DNA of 64,000 bases. Source: Aradus depressus. Lineage: Eukaryota > Arthropoda > Insecta > Hemiptera > Aradidae. A program made the position numbers and the translations under genes. The stretch covers positions 36,527,489 to 36,591,488 of the forward strand of contig OY759224.1 of NCBI GenBank assembly GCA_963662175.1. Reading direction: 5' to 3'. The notes below the pieces were generated by a model. It made no database searches. It worked only from the letters and a program-made list of their open reading frames with translations, and had not been told where the DNA came from. This document shows positions 10,946 through 20,773 of the stretch, in pieces; position 1 is the first letter of the stretch; every line of letters starts with the position of its first letter.

Positions 10946-11043
10946 CTGAACAAAAAAAAAAAAGTTAAGTGATGTGGCCATAACAGGAGTTTCTTAACTT
11001 CTAAGTTGACTGGACTTGGATATCAAAATTATATAACAACAAA

Positions 11044-11250
11044 TTCGAATTTAGCATTCACAGAAAACCGACAACAACAGATACTGTTATACACCCATCT
11101 TCTAACTGTCCTTCCAGTTTCAAATACGCGGCCTTTTATTCGATGTTCCATAGAGCCTACACAATTCCAATGAGCCATCAATCAAAATATAAAGAACTCA
11201 AGATCATTAAGGAAATAGCCAAAAACAATAGCTACCCACAAAAACCATAA
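11044..11250 (+). pseudogene. Penelope-like element 1: reverse-transcriptase C-terminal fragment
   Basis: An open stretch of 68 codons contains FSIHRKPTTTDTVIHPSSN, KYAAFYSMFHRAY and KELKIIKEIAKNN, matching the end of the Penelope-like reverse transcriptase (HRKPT..D..IH motif and a following helix). It ends at TAA just before a perfect palindrome. It is the 5' visible part of a plus-strand element that continues to about 12160. Confidence 0.8.
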
Positions 11251-11263
11251 ATAAAATTGAAAA

Positions 11264-11328
11264 TAGGGTCAAAACTCATAATTTTAGGAATAAACAGTTT
11301 ATTCCTAAAATTATGAGTTTTGACCCTA
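11264..11328. repeat. Perfect 32-bp inverted repeat with 1-nt centre
   Basis: Left arm 11264-11295, single A at 11296, right arm 11297-11328. The arms are exact reverse complements. It lies inside the Penelope-like element between its RT remnant and its GIY-YIG remnant. Confidence 0.97.
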
Positions 11329-11459
11329 CTTTCCTACTAGAAAAACTAAATAAAGACTCCACTAATAGATGGGTCAGCTTAACTTATTACGGAAAAATTT
11401 CAGAGAAAGTAGGTAAATTGTTAAAAAAGTAAGGTTTTAATATCGGGTTTAAAACTATC

Positions 11460-12160
11460 AATCCCATAAGCCAGTGCTTAGAGAGAGGTAGGGACAAAAC
11501 CGATATTGAGAATAAAAGCGGAAATTGGACAGACGGGACGTCATTTTAAAGATAGAATCAAGGAACACACAGCCGAAATAAAGAACCGTGGCAACCGCTC
11601 TATATTCGCTACTCACATTATTGACAATAGCCACACTTTTGACCCATCTACGGGCATAAAATACCTCCATTGTTGCTCAAAAAGCAGTACTTGATAGCTT
11701 AGAACAATAAGAAATAAATAAAGCTACCAAAAGGAACATTTACATGAATGACCAAATTTATTTTAACTATTCCCCTTTGTTAATACCCTGAACCGGTTCT
11801 AGTTCTACATATACCTATGTTTGTTATTATCTGTTATTATTATAGGTCTCCACATATATGTTTATTATTATCTGTTATCATTATTTGGTTCCACATATTT
11901 GTTTTATGTTTTTAGTTTTATTCTTTACTTATTAGTCAAAGGATGTTATTTTATGTAAATTAAGAAAATTTAGTGTTTTGTCAAATATTTCATGATGTAG
12001 CTAACGGTAAAGCCGGGGGATTCCCTAGTTGAAGTGGCACCTTTCACCAGAGATGTATTGGAGGGGTCGCACTCTGCAAACTGACTTAGTTCACAACTAG
12101 ACCTGACGATGGTGTGAGGCCGAAACCGGTAGTTTTATAAATATCTTTAGTAGAATAGAC
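11460..12160 (+). mobile_element. Penelope-like element 1: GIY-YIG remnant and 3' end
   Basis: The frame near 11516-11694 encodes EIGQTGRHFKDRIKEHTAEI, FATHIIDNSHTFDPSTGIKY and a premature stop, the GIY-YIG endonuclease segment typical of Penelope-like elements. The following non-coding part ends in a hammerhead-like block (12104-12135) and an 'aatatctttagtagaatagac' tail. A better-preserved relative lies on the minus strand at 51780-52461. Confidence 0.8.
12104..12135 (+). ncRNA. Hammerhead-ribozyme-like motif of Penelope-like element 1
   Basis: CTGACGA, a short GGT/GCC hairpin with a GTGAG loop, then GAAAC. This follows the CUGANGA-stem II-GAAA core order of hammerhead ribozymes, but one U is left over between the core and the stem. 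Penelope-like elements are known to carry minimal hammerheads, so context supports it. Activity is unknown. Confidence 0.45.
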
Positions 12161-12164
12161 AATA

Positions 12165-12960
12165 TTTCAAAAAATATGCAACATACATTGGACAGACAGG
12201 AAGAAGAAGAAAACTACACATACGGATTAAGAAACATCTACGAAGAAGGGATTGCGAGTTCTTTCTTCATTTTCAAAATGAGGGCCATAGTGGTACCCAT
12301 AGAGTGGCACTGTTGCACGAGGTACCAAGGGAAGATGTACTGATATCTTAGAAGACTTGTAGACCGACTTTCGTTATATGAGGTTAAGAACAGCCTTAAC
12401 AAAAAAGTAGATGTTAAGAACTCCCTTCTGCCTGACCTACCTGCTGTGAGAGACTCGTTCCAAACTAAGGCAAGTGGCTGTCCTGTAGGAGGTGTATTGT
12501 AAACGTTTTTTGGCACGTTTTTATAAAGATATTTATTATGTATAATTTATCTTATATATTTTTCAAGTCTGTGATAATATTTTTAAAAAATTGTATTTAT
12601 TTACTTTTATTTTATTTTATTTATTATATTTTATGACAACAAAAAATTTCTTTGGCTGTATGGTGAATTTTATATTATCTACAGACTTGTTTTAGTTATT
12701 GTGTATATTAGAATGAATGGTTTTGTATGTAGAGAGAGTGAGTGAACCTAGCTATCCCCACCCGTTAGAGCCATGCCAGTTGTCCTTTAACCGCTGTGCT
12801 GTATGGGTGGGATAAGTTTATAATTTTTACCTTGTTACTCTGTGCCCTGATTTATAGTTTTCATTATTTGTATATTTTGTTATTCTATCATAGATGAACC
12901 ACTGATGATGACGCTGTTGCGACGAAAACCGCAACAGAAAAATAAAAAAGTGGGAAGACA
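12165..12960 (+). mobile_element. Penelope-like element 2: GIY-YIG fragment and 3' end
   Basis: It encodes TYIGQTGRRRKLHIRIKKHL followed by RRDCEFFLHFQNEGHSG, a second, different GIY-YIG family, then loses the frame at 12340. The non-coding tail ends with CTGATGATGACGCTG and CGACGAAAACC at 12908-12937, another hammerhead-like CTGATGA...GAAA arrangement. It lies between the pore-S6 and C-linker exons of gene A. Confidence 0.7.
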
Positions 12961-13017
12961 ACGTCTTTTATTTCTATGAGAAACAAATATTTTTTTTATA
13001 AAATACTCATTTCTGAC

Positions 13018-13205
13018 CCATGAAGATATACTTGAAGAAAACGCCGACAATCTGGAGTAAGAGACCGAGGATGTTGTCCATCTGCCCGTTAGCTGAAGTT
13101 TTGGTTGTCTTAAGAGTGATGAGGGCTATTGCTCGCTCCAGCGTGTAGAAGTACATACTCTCCAAAGTCCACGACTCGTGGCAGAAAGCTTCAGCCCAGT
13201 TGTCT
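13018..13205 (-). CDS. Gene A exon: pore helix, filter position and S6
   Basis: AG acceptor at 13206-13207, 62 full codons plus split codons, phase 2 in and phase 1 out. The product has a DNWAEAFCHESWT turret, YFYTLERAIALITL pore helix, then QMDNILGLLLQIVGVFFKYI for S6. Ungapped alignment of S6 (IVG...MG) to HCN channels puts T-T-K at the positions of the GYG potassium filter. The donor is GTCAGA, weaker than the GTGAGT of gene B at the same place. Confidence 0.85.
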
Positions 13206-13238
13206 CTAGACAAACAAAAATATTTGAACTCATGATTC

Positions 13239-14207
13239 TTAACCCTGGAATGCCCCGGTGGGGTCTGATGGACCCCAGTCGCACTTTGAAGTTAGTTTAC
13301 ATGTTGAATACTGCAGGCATTGCGCCTCTTGCTCCCTCTTATATTACCCCCCACCACTGCTTCTGATGTTACAGACATTCCTCAGTTTATTATGTTCTCG
13401 GCTTTCGTGTAGTGAAGTAGTCTATATAAGTTTGGGGTCCGACAGACCCCACCGGGGAGTTATCGACCAGTGTTTTTGTCCTTATTTGAGTTTCGTGAAG
13501 TGTCGTTTCTTGTCAATTTTTTATTTGTTAATTTTTTTTCTGCACTCAAAATGTCTAAAAGACGTAAATTGAGTGAAGAAGATATTAGAGATATTTTGGT
13601 TCAGATGGAAGAGAATGATGAGTACTTTGGAGGACAAGCTTTTGATACTGAAGATCACTTATTTTCTTCAATATGTGATGCATCTACCTCACAAGTAGTG
13701 ACCATTTTGGGAAAGAAAGTTCGATGTTGCTTCTGCGACCGAAAAGAAGACAAGAAAACTAAATATTTATGCTCAACCTGCCAGAGAGCCATGTGTTTAG
13801 ATCATAGATCATAGAAGTGCTGTGAATGTTGACATTTTTATGAGCAATTTCATCTTACCATTACACATTAAATCATTCATGTTAAGTATTCACTTGTTGT
13901 TTCATGTTATTTTATATGAAAAACATTCGAATTTTGTGTGAAATGTTGTGAATTTTCTTGCAAACTTGAGCTTTCTTTAGGTACTCATTCTTCCTACATT
14001 TTTTTCCTTTAAAGTTCGTTTTTCATTACTATTATTCATCCATCCTCTGTATAAATAAAAACCTGATTAAAGTTTTAGTTATTTCAATTTTTTATCATTG
14101 TTTCCTTCAATCCTTTCACTCAATTTAGTGAAATTCAATGTTGGGGTCTGACAGACACCACACGGGAGTTATGTGATGTGTTTTAGACCGGGGCATTCTA
14201 GGGTTAA
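13239..14207 (+). mobile_element. Internally deleted piggyBac element with TTAA target duplication
   Basis: TTAA at 13239-13242 and 14204-14207 flank a 961-bp element whose ends are CCCTGGAATGCCCCGGT and, inverted, CCCTAGAATGCCCCGGT (one mismatch). Subterminal GGGGTC..GACCCC boxes occur near both ends. TTAA duplication and CCC.. termini are diagnostic of piggyBac. The transposase inside is reduced to 87 codons, so the copy is non-autonomous. It sits in the intron between S5 and the pore exon of gene A. Confidence 0.92.
13551..13814 (+). pseudogene. piggyBac transposase N-C fusion remnant
   Basis: The ATG at 13551 starts an 87-residue frame. The first ~50 residues (MSKRRKLSEEDIRDILVQ and an acidic stretch) are the transposase N-terminus; they join directly to the C-terminal cysteine-rich domain (CCFCDRKEDKK, LCSTCQRAMCLDH). 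The DDD catalytic core is absent. A TAG stops it one step before the last KCCEC pair, next to a tandem GATCATA duplication. It could still bind element ends but cannot catalyse transposition. Confidence 0.8.
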
Positions 14208-14209
14208 GA

Positions 14210-15010
14210 TGATTGACCCGGGAGTAAATGTTGGATAAAGTGATAAGGTGGGTCTCAGAGCGGAGCAACTAACAATATCAGTCTTGCGTCATAATACATA
14301 GACATTTCGGGTATACTTCACATCATCAGTTCCTGAAATTAATTAGTAACCATCATTACGAAACATTATGGAGTGGCAGCTCTCATACGTTATTATACAC
14401 TCAAAATCTCCTAACACATGCCAACAATTCAATTCAAAACCTGAATAAATGTCGATATAATCGACAGAGCGAAGCTAAGTCTTTCTTTTTGGGTTAGCAA
14501 ACTTTGAGTTTGTTTGTTACACGATGTCTGTCACATCTGGATCCAGAGTTACATCAAATTTTGCATAAACGTTAATTAGTTTAGTTCAGAGAGACCATGT
14601 TGTTTTTAGTTATGATCCAACAAGTAAAAGACACTAAAAAAATAATAATATCAAACAGCTTGGGTTTTACTGTCTATCAGTGATGTCATATGCACTTTTT
14701 TTTTTACGATTCGTATTGCATTGTAAAGGTTTTCTTTGAACGAATAGAAAATTAAATGGTCTCCAACTAAAACAAATCTTCTTACAATATGAAAATAATT
14801 TTTAGGGTGGAATTCAATGCAAATCGTACGCTTCTTCCATATTTAAAAAAATATTTGGATAGTAAAAAAACCAACGGTAACGTGCCAACATGTGTCAATC
14901 TAGTCATAGGAAACATCTTGGGGGGGAGGCTGGCAGGCATCCAAAAAAATTCTGGTAAAAAATAGTCTTAATTGGCCACCCCTAATCTAGTATATATAAA
15001 AAAAAATACG
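14210..15010. other. Intronic DNA without a recognised gene
   Basis: No coding frame of interest. A CTGATGATGTGAAG...CCCGAAATG arrangement on the minus strand near 14312-14342 loosely resembles the Penelope-type hammerhead block but lacks a convincing stem. Confidence 0.4.
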
Positions 15011-15013
15011 TAC

Positions 15014-15147
15014 TTGGGTAGCTCCCATTCGAAGTAGCGTTGTATCAGCGTGGCGAACCAGAGACATTTTGCACCCAAATCAGTCAAAAAAACGAATACT
15101 AACAACATGACTAAAATTCGAATATATGGAGTATCAATACTTATCGC
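15014..15147 (-). CDS. Gene A exon: S5 helix
   Basis: A strong acceptor (CCCCTCTGTTCTAG, ending at 15148) and a GTACGT donor (15008-15013) give 134 bp, phase 0 in and 2 out. Product: AISIDTPYIRILVMLLVFVF, then LTDLGAKCLWFATLIQRYFE and WELP. This fits S5 of HCN-type channels (hydrophobic run followed by ..C/G.L..L...). Gene B 55323-55456 has an exon of the same length with LTDLGAK at the same place. Confidence 0.85.
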
Positions 15148-15509
15148 CTAGAACAGAGGGGAATGTAAGTCAACATTTGCAATAAGTTTGACGTAATACA
15201 GGAAACAGTTTGAGGAACAATTCGATTTCGAATAAGTGAACCTGTTTCCTCCATTGTTAGTTAGATAGTTATTGTGACTCATGCCCGGGCTTTAATTACG
15301 AGGTCATATGTGTTGTCATATGAATGTTCTCATATTCATAGATCATATGATAATACTTCAGAATTTGATCCTGACTTTAGAGATGTATAGATTTTCAGGC
15401 TATTGACTTATGGTGAATTAGGCATACCGAGAAGTTAGTTAAAATGACTTATGCCTGGGCTCTAATTACCATAATAAGTCATTTTAACTGTCATTTTAAG
15501 AAAGCTCTG

Positions 15510-15805
15510 GTAGTAGGAGATATTATCTCCTACTACCAGAGCGTTCTTTCGTCACGGGTGGACATAAGTCCTAATCTACTGTGGGAGTCCTAAATGTTGC
15601 CTATTTTTATTCACCTAGGATAAGAGGTCTTTAAAGAGTATCTGACATCGTACAGGCTCGGGACCATCACATAACATCCCATCCGAAGGACGGCGTGCTT
15701 AAGTATATTTTACCTCCCAAATAAAAAAAATCTAAGGGCGTCGTCCGGGTTTCGAATCCACGATCTTGAGCTGAGTAAGCAAGCACCCACACCCATACCC
15801 CTACC
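15510..15805 (-). mobile_element. tRNA-derived SINE, family S
   Basis: It has the same body as the copy at 10180-10475 (GACGGCGTGCTTAAG block, B-box GGATTCGAAACCCGG on the minus strand). A hairpin of GGAGATA/TATCTCC type sits at its 3' end near 15514-15540. Loose copies of the SINE tail are at 15280-15480. Confidence 0.65.
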
Positions 15806-16350
15806 AGATGTTACCTAAAGACATGTTTCAAATTACATTTATATTGATTTGTTTTGTCTATACAACGAACGGATTCCAGTTTCATTGACCAACACAGTTT
15901 TTAGAGGACACCACTTGTTGGTTATGAAGTTGGTCTTGTTATCAGACAAGACACTTCATCATTATGCTAAAATAGGAATACGAACACTCAAAGCAAATGA
16001 ACAGATGTTTTGGAGCCAACGCCATTGTAAATAAACATAGTTTTGAGGCAAAGGGAATCTTTTTAAATAAATAAATTAATTTTTGATGCAAATTGAGGTG
16101 ATATTCTGATTCAGTTTCTTCAAATTAACAAATACAAAAAAATTACAGTTAATGCAATTTTGGACTTTTTTTTTCGGGCTAAGTAGAGATCGCTTGTCTC
16201 GTACTCTTTTGAGCAGTCCAAATGGTCCTTTCATTTTCTGTCGAGTCTGCGTAACGTGTTTACTCATTGTCGTCAGTCGTCTGTCAAAGTATCGTTTAAA
16301 ACTCAAATGTTTTCATATATAGCATAATAAATTTAATTGATAAGCAACTT
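15806..16350. other. Intronic DNA, nothing recognised
   Basis: Short frames on both strands have no known motif. The longer minus-strand frame from 16306 to 16076 has a basic, low-complexity translation and no splice context; I do not treat it as a gene. Confidence 0.4.
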
Positions 16351-16352
16351 AC

Positions 16353-16530
16353 TTCAGCTGATAGATTCACATAACGAATAGTTGGGAACAAATGAAAAAA
16401 CTTCATTATTTGGACCATAGTGAGCAGGTCATACAGGTTTCTTGAAATAAAATATTTGAATAATAGCAATAACACTTCAAACGGAAAACATCGCAGGAAG
16501 TCAATGGTAAAATGTGTTCTCAAGTAATGT
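16353..16530 (-). CDS. Gene A exon: S3 and reduced S4
   Basis: Acceptor ATGTTTCAG and donor GTAAGT give 178 bp. The entering A completes an Arg codon with the previous exon, giving R-HYLRTHFTIDFLRCFPFE, the S3 signature (HYLRTWF.DF-type) of HCN/CNG channels. S4 follows as MVQIMKFFHLFPTIRYVN. Aligned from the IRY end, the four canonical S4 arginine positions read K, H, P, R. The exon ends LSAE. Confidence 0.85.
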
Positions 16531-16739
16531 CTGAAACATATAGCTGCATATAATGACAGAAGGAGGTGAAAGCTGCACGGAACTTTTACATTTGGTTACA
16601 CATGAACTTTGGGGAGTCTGAGCATGTAATTGTACACGGACAGTGCAAGTTACCCATGCTTAAAGTGAATTTATTAAACCCATGCGGTTTTTACTGGAAA
16701 ATGAGAACGTATGAGCCTTGGTGGAAATCTCGAATTTTA

Positions 16740-17720
16740 ATTCCTCAGCCATACAAAATATAGGAGAAATTATGAAATCGGTCATTAATTCAACGATACT
16801 TTTCACCGGAATTTTATGTTTTCCGACGCCTTGTAACTGGCATCGTATGAGCTCGTTATCGCTCAACGTCTCATCCGAAGGATGGCATGCTCACCTCCAA
16901 ATTAATCAATTACATTTTAGCTCTCCTTCCGAAACCAATCGACCGTTTGGGCTAAAACTCAATATTTCACTTACATAGTGGCTTCTGAATCCTTATACTA
17001 AATGTTGTCTCGATACATTAATTACATTAGAGTATTTGAGTCGAACCACCCTTCTCTGATACCCCTTCTTTACTTCAACCGATTTCGCGGGAAATTGATG
17101 TGTCATCCTTATGGTGTATCGAATTTAAGTATAAAATTTCAGGTCGATACATTCATTACATCGGAAATTATTGGGATTTTTGATCCCCCTCAGATCCTCC
17201 CCTCCCCTTGGACTGATTCCGCTGAAAATTATTAGATGATGTTCTTATAGGGCTTTGAATATACACATCAAATTTCGTGTCAATACATTCATTACAACGA
17301 CGGTTATCGACAAATAACTACACACAAACAGAGAGAAATTATTACTTCCCCAGCTATTCAAAGCATAGGGAAAAAAAAACTTGTGCCTATCTGTGAACAC
17401 GATGAAAGAAAAGGGAGATTCGGTGGGAGACATAACAAAACAACTCTAATAAGTACCGATAGAATAAATGTATCGACACACAATTTCAAAACCCTATAAG
17501 GTCGACATTTATTAATTTTCAGCGGAATCGGCAGAAGAGAAGGGGGGATCTGAGGGAGAGCTCAACTCAAAAACCCCAATAACGGCCGATGAAATGAATA
17601 TGTCGCATGAAATTTAATATTTAAAGTCAAAGCCCTATGAGGACATAAACTGTCAAATTTCAGCGATATCGGCTGAAGGGAAGGGGGTTTCAGGGGAGAA
17701 GGCTTCATTCAAAAAACCTA
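16740..17720. repeat. Satellite family R-A, imperfect ~110-130-bp units
   Basis: Units contain 'aaatttcgtgtcaatacattcattac' and 'ttcagccgattccgctgaaaatt'-like blocks joined by C-rich 'ccccctcagatcctcccctcccc' stretches, in both orientations. The same family occurs at 30190-30470, 31440-31960, 49880-50330, 55570-55830 and 56250-56470. Frames within it are not genes. Confidence 0.6.
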
Positions 17721-17730
17721 AAAGTTGTCT

Positions 17731-17870
17731 GAAAGCCCGGTAGCTCAGATGTATGCGTGCTTGCTTACTGAGCTGAAGATCGCGGCTTAAAAAAAAACCG
17801 AGGTAAAAAAACCTTAAGCACTCCGTCCTTCGGGTGGTCCCGAGCTTGTACAATGTCGGATTTAGGAGCC
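17731..17870 (+). mobile_element. SINE family S, partial
   Basis: It starts GCCCGGTAGCTCAGATGTATG, keeps the 'cgtgcttgcttactgagct' part of the head, has a damaged B-box region replaced by an A run, and ends after the TCCGTCCTTCGGGTGG block. Opposite in orientation to the other copies of the family. Confidence 0.6.
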
Positions 17871-18142
17871 TCTATGTAAGTCAACAATAGAATATTAGCG
17901 AAAACGGTCGACTGATTTTGGAGGGGGAGCGAAAAGTTAATGGATTAATTCCTTCTGGGGAAGTACATGGTCGGTGAATCACCGATTTTTTTTTTTCTTA
18001 AAAGTTATTATCACTTCATTTACTTCTCGTTTATTCACATCCACTCGTCAATTTTTTTGGAAATATTAAAACTAGGTAAGATATATAAATATGTTTTTTA
18101 AGGAACAGTTTGAGAGGAAATAGAAGACAAATATGGCCCCAC

Positions 18143-18349
18143 CTGAATATTGTCTTAATGTCGAGCTGAATTTTATAATCCTCATCCAGGTATCCAGTGA
18201 TGCAGTTCAAACAGGCATCTATAAAGCAGATGTAGTGAGCACTTAGGGTAATGCCACCCCACAAGTCTATGTCATCCATACTGCTGCTATAATGTATGTT
18301 GAGGGCAGCCAACACCAAGACTGGGATCATGAACAGCTGCCATCCGAAT
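18143..18349 (-). CDS. Gene A exon: S1 and S2
   Basis: Acceptor TTGTTTTAG at 18350, donor GTGGGG at 18137-18142; 207 bp. The first A completes an Arg with the preceding exon, then FGWQLFMIPVLVLAALNIHY (S1), an acidic loop, and LSAHYICFIDACLNCITGYL (S2) followed by DEDYKIQLDIKTIF. The ..D..LN..TGY.DED pattern is the conserved end of S2 in HCN/CNG channels. Confidence 0.88.
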
Positions 18350-18359
18350 CTAAAACAAA

Positions 18360-18392
<33 letters not shown>

Positions 18393-18534
18393 CTCTCAGT
18401 TATGGCCTAACACACATTTAATATACCAGAAAACAATGTCCGAATACATTTTTGGGATCTGTTTCAATATAATAGAAAAACTGAAGAAAAAAAAAAGAAA
18501 AAAAACCGTAACATTTAATTGTTAGGTTGGCATA

Positions 18535-18780
18535 TTATTAGGGCTGATGGACAGTTCCGGGCTTCTGGCGCCCATTCCACCGATCCCGAGCTCTCTCGGT
18601 GCCACCAGGCAGCCGCAATACGAGGGGGTCTGGGAGCGCCAGTCTGTCCCGCAAGGGACCAGAGGCTGTCGCCCCCAGACACCCATAGCAACAAATAGTA
18701 TTTTAAAAAATAAATAAATAAAAAAAATAAAATAAAAAAAAAATGTGTACTACCTCCTTCCCCGACAATGAGCGGCCGGG
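18535..18780. repeat. GC-rich island with A-rich tail, unclassified insertion
   Basis: A G+C-rich block (18535-18685) stands out from its AT-rich surroundings and is followed by an A-rich 'aaataaataaataaaaaa' run and a second short GC-rich piece. The arrangement resembles a retrotransposed sequence with its tail. No protein family was recognised. Confidence 0.4.
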
Positions 18781-18964
18781 TGATTAACCGGAGCACCCGA
18801 AAAAAAACAAAAAAGTTCATTATTTGCTCATTTTAAGCCAAGAACGAGTTATTTTAAATACTGTTTAATTTGTTTCGTTTTGTTCTACTACTCTTGACAT
18901 GCTGTAACACTGATTTGTACTTTGTGCTTACAATATACGATGTAAGATAAGATAATCTTTTATT

Positions 18965-19327
18965 TTACTTACCTTTATATAAGACTGAAGAACATAAAAT
19001 AGGGATTGAGATGTGTCCCATATTGCCTGGCTGATAACAGCTGGTGACATTAGAACCGAGAGTTTTAATATTCCTTCCAGTAGCAAGAAATCTTAACGTT
19101 TCAGCCAGTTTTTCTTCAGCAGTTATCGACTTCCTCATGCACGTACCTTGTTTTCTCAAGTACTTAACCTTTTCCAAGTCATCAAAACAGACAACTTTCA
19201 TATGATAATAATTTTCGTAGTCCTCCTCTTCTTTAGTGTCTCTTATTTTCCTCAATAAATTCAAATGCGTGTTGAGATCTCTTTTCACTAGCCACTCTTT
19301 AGTCCATAGTTTCCTTTTAATACTTTT
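18965..19327 (-). pseudogene. PIF/Harbinger transposase N-terminal fragment
   Basis: A minus-strand frame encodes RKLWTKEWLVKRDLNTHLNL, then EDYENYYHMKVVCFDDL, and ITAEEKLAETLRFLATGRNI. This is the conserved N-terminal region of Harbinger/ALP1-like nuclease proteins (W...WL..R...H..L, followed by the E.L..TLRFLATG helix). The DDE catalytic part is absent and the frame ends at 18965. It is not an exon of the channel, although it shares its strand and intron. Confidence 0.8.
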
Positions 19328-19841
19328 TCAAGGCAACACTTTCTCTTTTTCGGGATCTCCTGGGGGGTGGGGAGCAGGGGGAGGCGATGGTCACCCCCGC
19401 AACACCTCAACCCTCTAGTAGCTTCCGACGGGAGGAAATTGGGCCTCTCGAGAGAAAGTGGCGGATCGGGCTCTGGCGACAAACATACGCTTAACTCACA
19501 CCTCCACCGGCGCCTATTTGGTTACAACACGGGTGGGGCACTTGGGTGATCGGGTGCTGGGGTGCCTGGATGCTCGGGTGCGAGTGCGTCGGAGAGCCTG
19601 GGTACCTCGGTGCAGGGATGCTCAAGTCTGCCCGATACACAACAACACACTGGTTAGTCTGGTATTGACCAGACTGACCATGCACACGGAGAGGAAAGGT
19701 CCCCAACACCGGAAGGCGGCAGCTACCTGAGGAGACAACAAAGGTAGTTGCCAGGGAAAGGAACCTCAAACCTCCATACACCACTCATGAAACATATACA
19801 TCCTACATAACACACCTCCCCTCTCCTTTCAAGCAAACAAA

Positions 19842-20772
19842 ATGGAAAGTTCAATCGGCCCAGGCCCTCAGTCCATGGCAAAAGAGGGTGCTAAAATCTC
19901 CATGAAGGGCGCTGCGGATGTTGTGGACCAAGGCATCGCAGACGTCAAAACTACTTGCTCCAAACAAAACAAAGGTAAGGGTAAGAAAGGTGATGTAGTC
20001 CCCGGAAGGCAGTCCACCCCCACAGGGGAGACTGCCGAAAAACGGAGTGCCTCTCTAGATGAGGCAACTCTGGGGGACAAACCATCTGGCTCTGGGGTCG
20101 GGGGTAGCGACTTCACCCTGGTAAGTAAGAAAAAGAAAAAGAAGAAGAAGCGTCCGCAGGAGGAAACACCAACGAGCGTGGAGAAAGCAACTAAAAGGCC
20201 CAAACTAGGAACTACGAAGACGGAACTCCAAGTTGCCATCATTCGTACAGACGAGACCGACGTCCAGGAGGCGGACGTCAAACATATTAGGACTGCCTTC
20301 ATCAAACAGATTGGCGATCTAGAAGGTAGGAAGGCACGAGTCTGGAGGACTGTTGGCCAAGGTACGAGGAGTCTGGACTGGTGAGTGAGGGCATGGTGAC
20401 GAGGAGACGAAAGAATGGACGGTAAAGCTGGCCATTCCACCCAGAGGAGAGGTAATCTATGAGATGAGGACGGGGGCGGACATACCCCGTATGGAGAAAG
20501 TCTCCGTCTACATCCCAGGTGAGGACAAAGAACCAGTGGAGAAGATACTAGTATGGCTCAAGGGTCAGAACAAAGGTCTTAGGACAGAGAAATGGAAAGT
20601 GATAGGATACTATCCATCAGAGAAAGGGTGCAAACTATCACGACTGATAGACTCTGTATCTATACAAGTCTTAGAAAGTCTCAACTGGAGGCCCTACTAC
20701 CAGATGACTCGTATCCACGTAGAGAGGATAGGGGCACCGGCAGAGGGAGACACAGCAAAAGAGCGAAGGTAA
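19842..20772 (+). pseudogene. LOA LINE ORF1, one frameshift
   Basis: RNA-binding/structural ORF1 protein. The first part (ATG 19842, 180 codons to 20384) is Lys/Ser/Thr-rich with a poly-Lys run (VSKKKKKKKKRPQ) and the start of a folded domain (TKTELQVAIIRTDE). The second part resumes in another frame at about 20404 and reads EWTVKLAIPPRGEVIYEMRT, then VSVYIPGEDKEPVEKILVWL, and ends at TAA 20770-20772. The C-terminal domain resembles the DUF4780-type domain of LOA ORF1 proteins; no CCHC knuckle was seen. The shift lies between 20375 and 20405. Confidence 0.7.
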
Positions 20773-20773
20773 G

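Noticed and set aside
18965..19288. Possible N-terminal exon of channel gene A
   Set aside because: The sequence fits the Harbinger/ALP1-like N-terminal region, has no channel motif, and the IHPYS exon at 29913 joins S1 directly in phase.
19868..20440. 190-codon minus-strand frame
   Set aside because: Shadow of LOA ORF1; it contains a poly-Phe run opposite the poly-Lys run and no family match.
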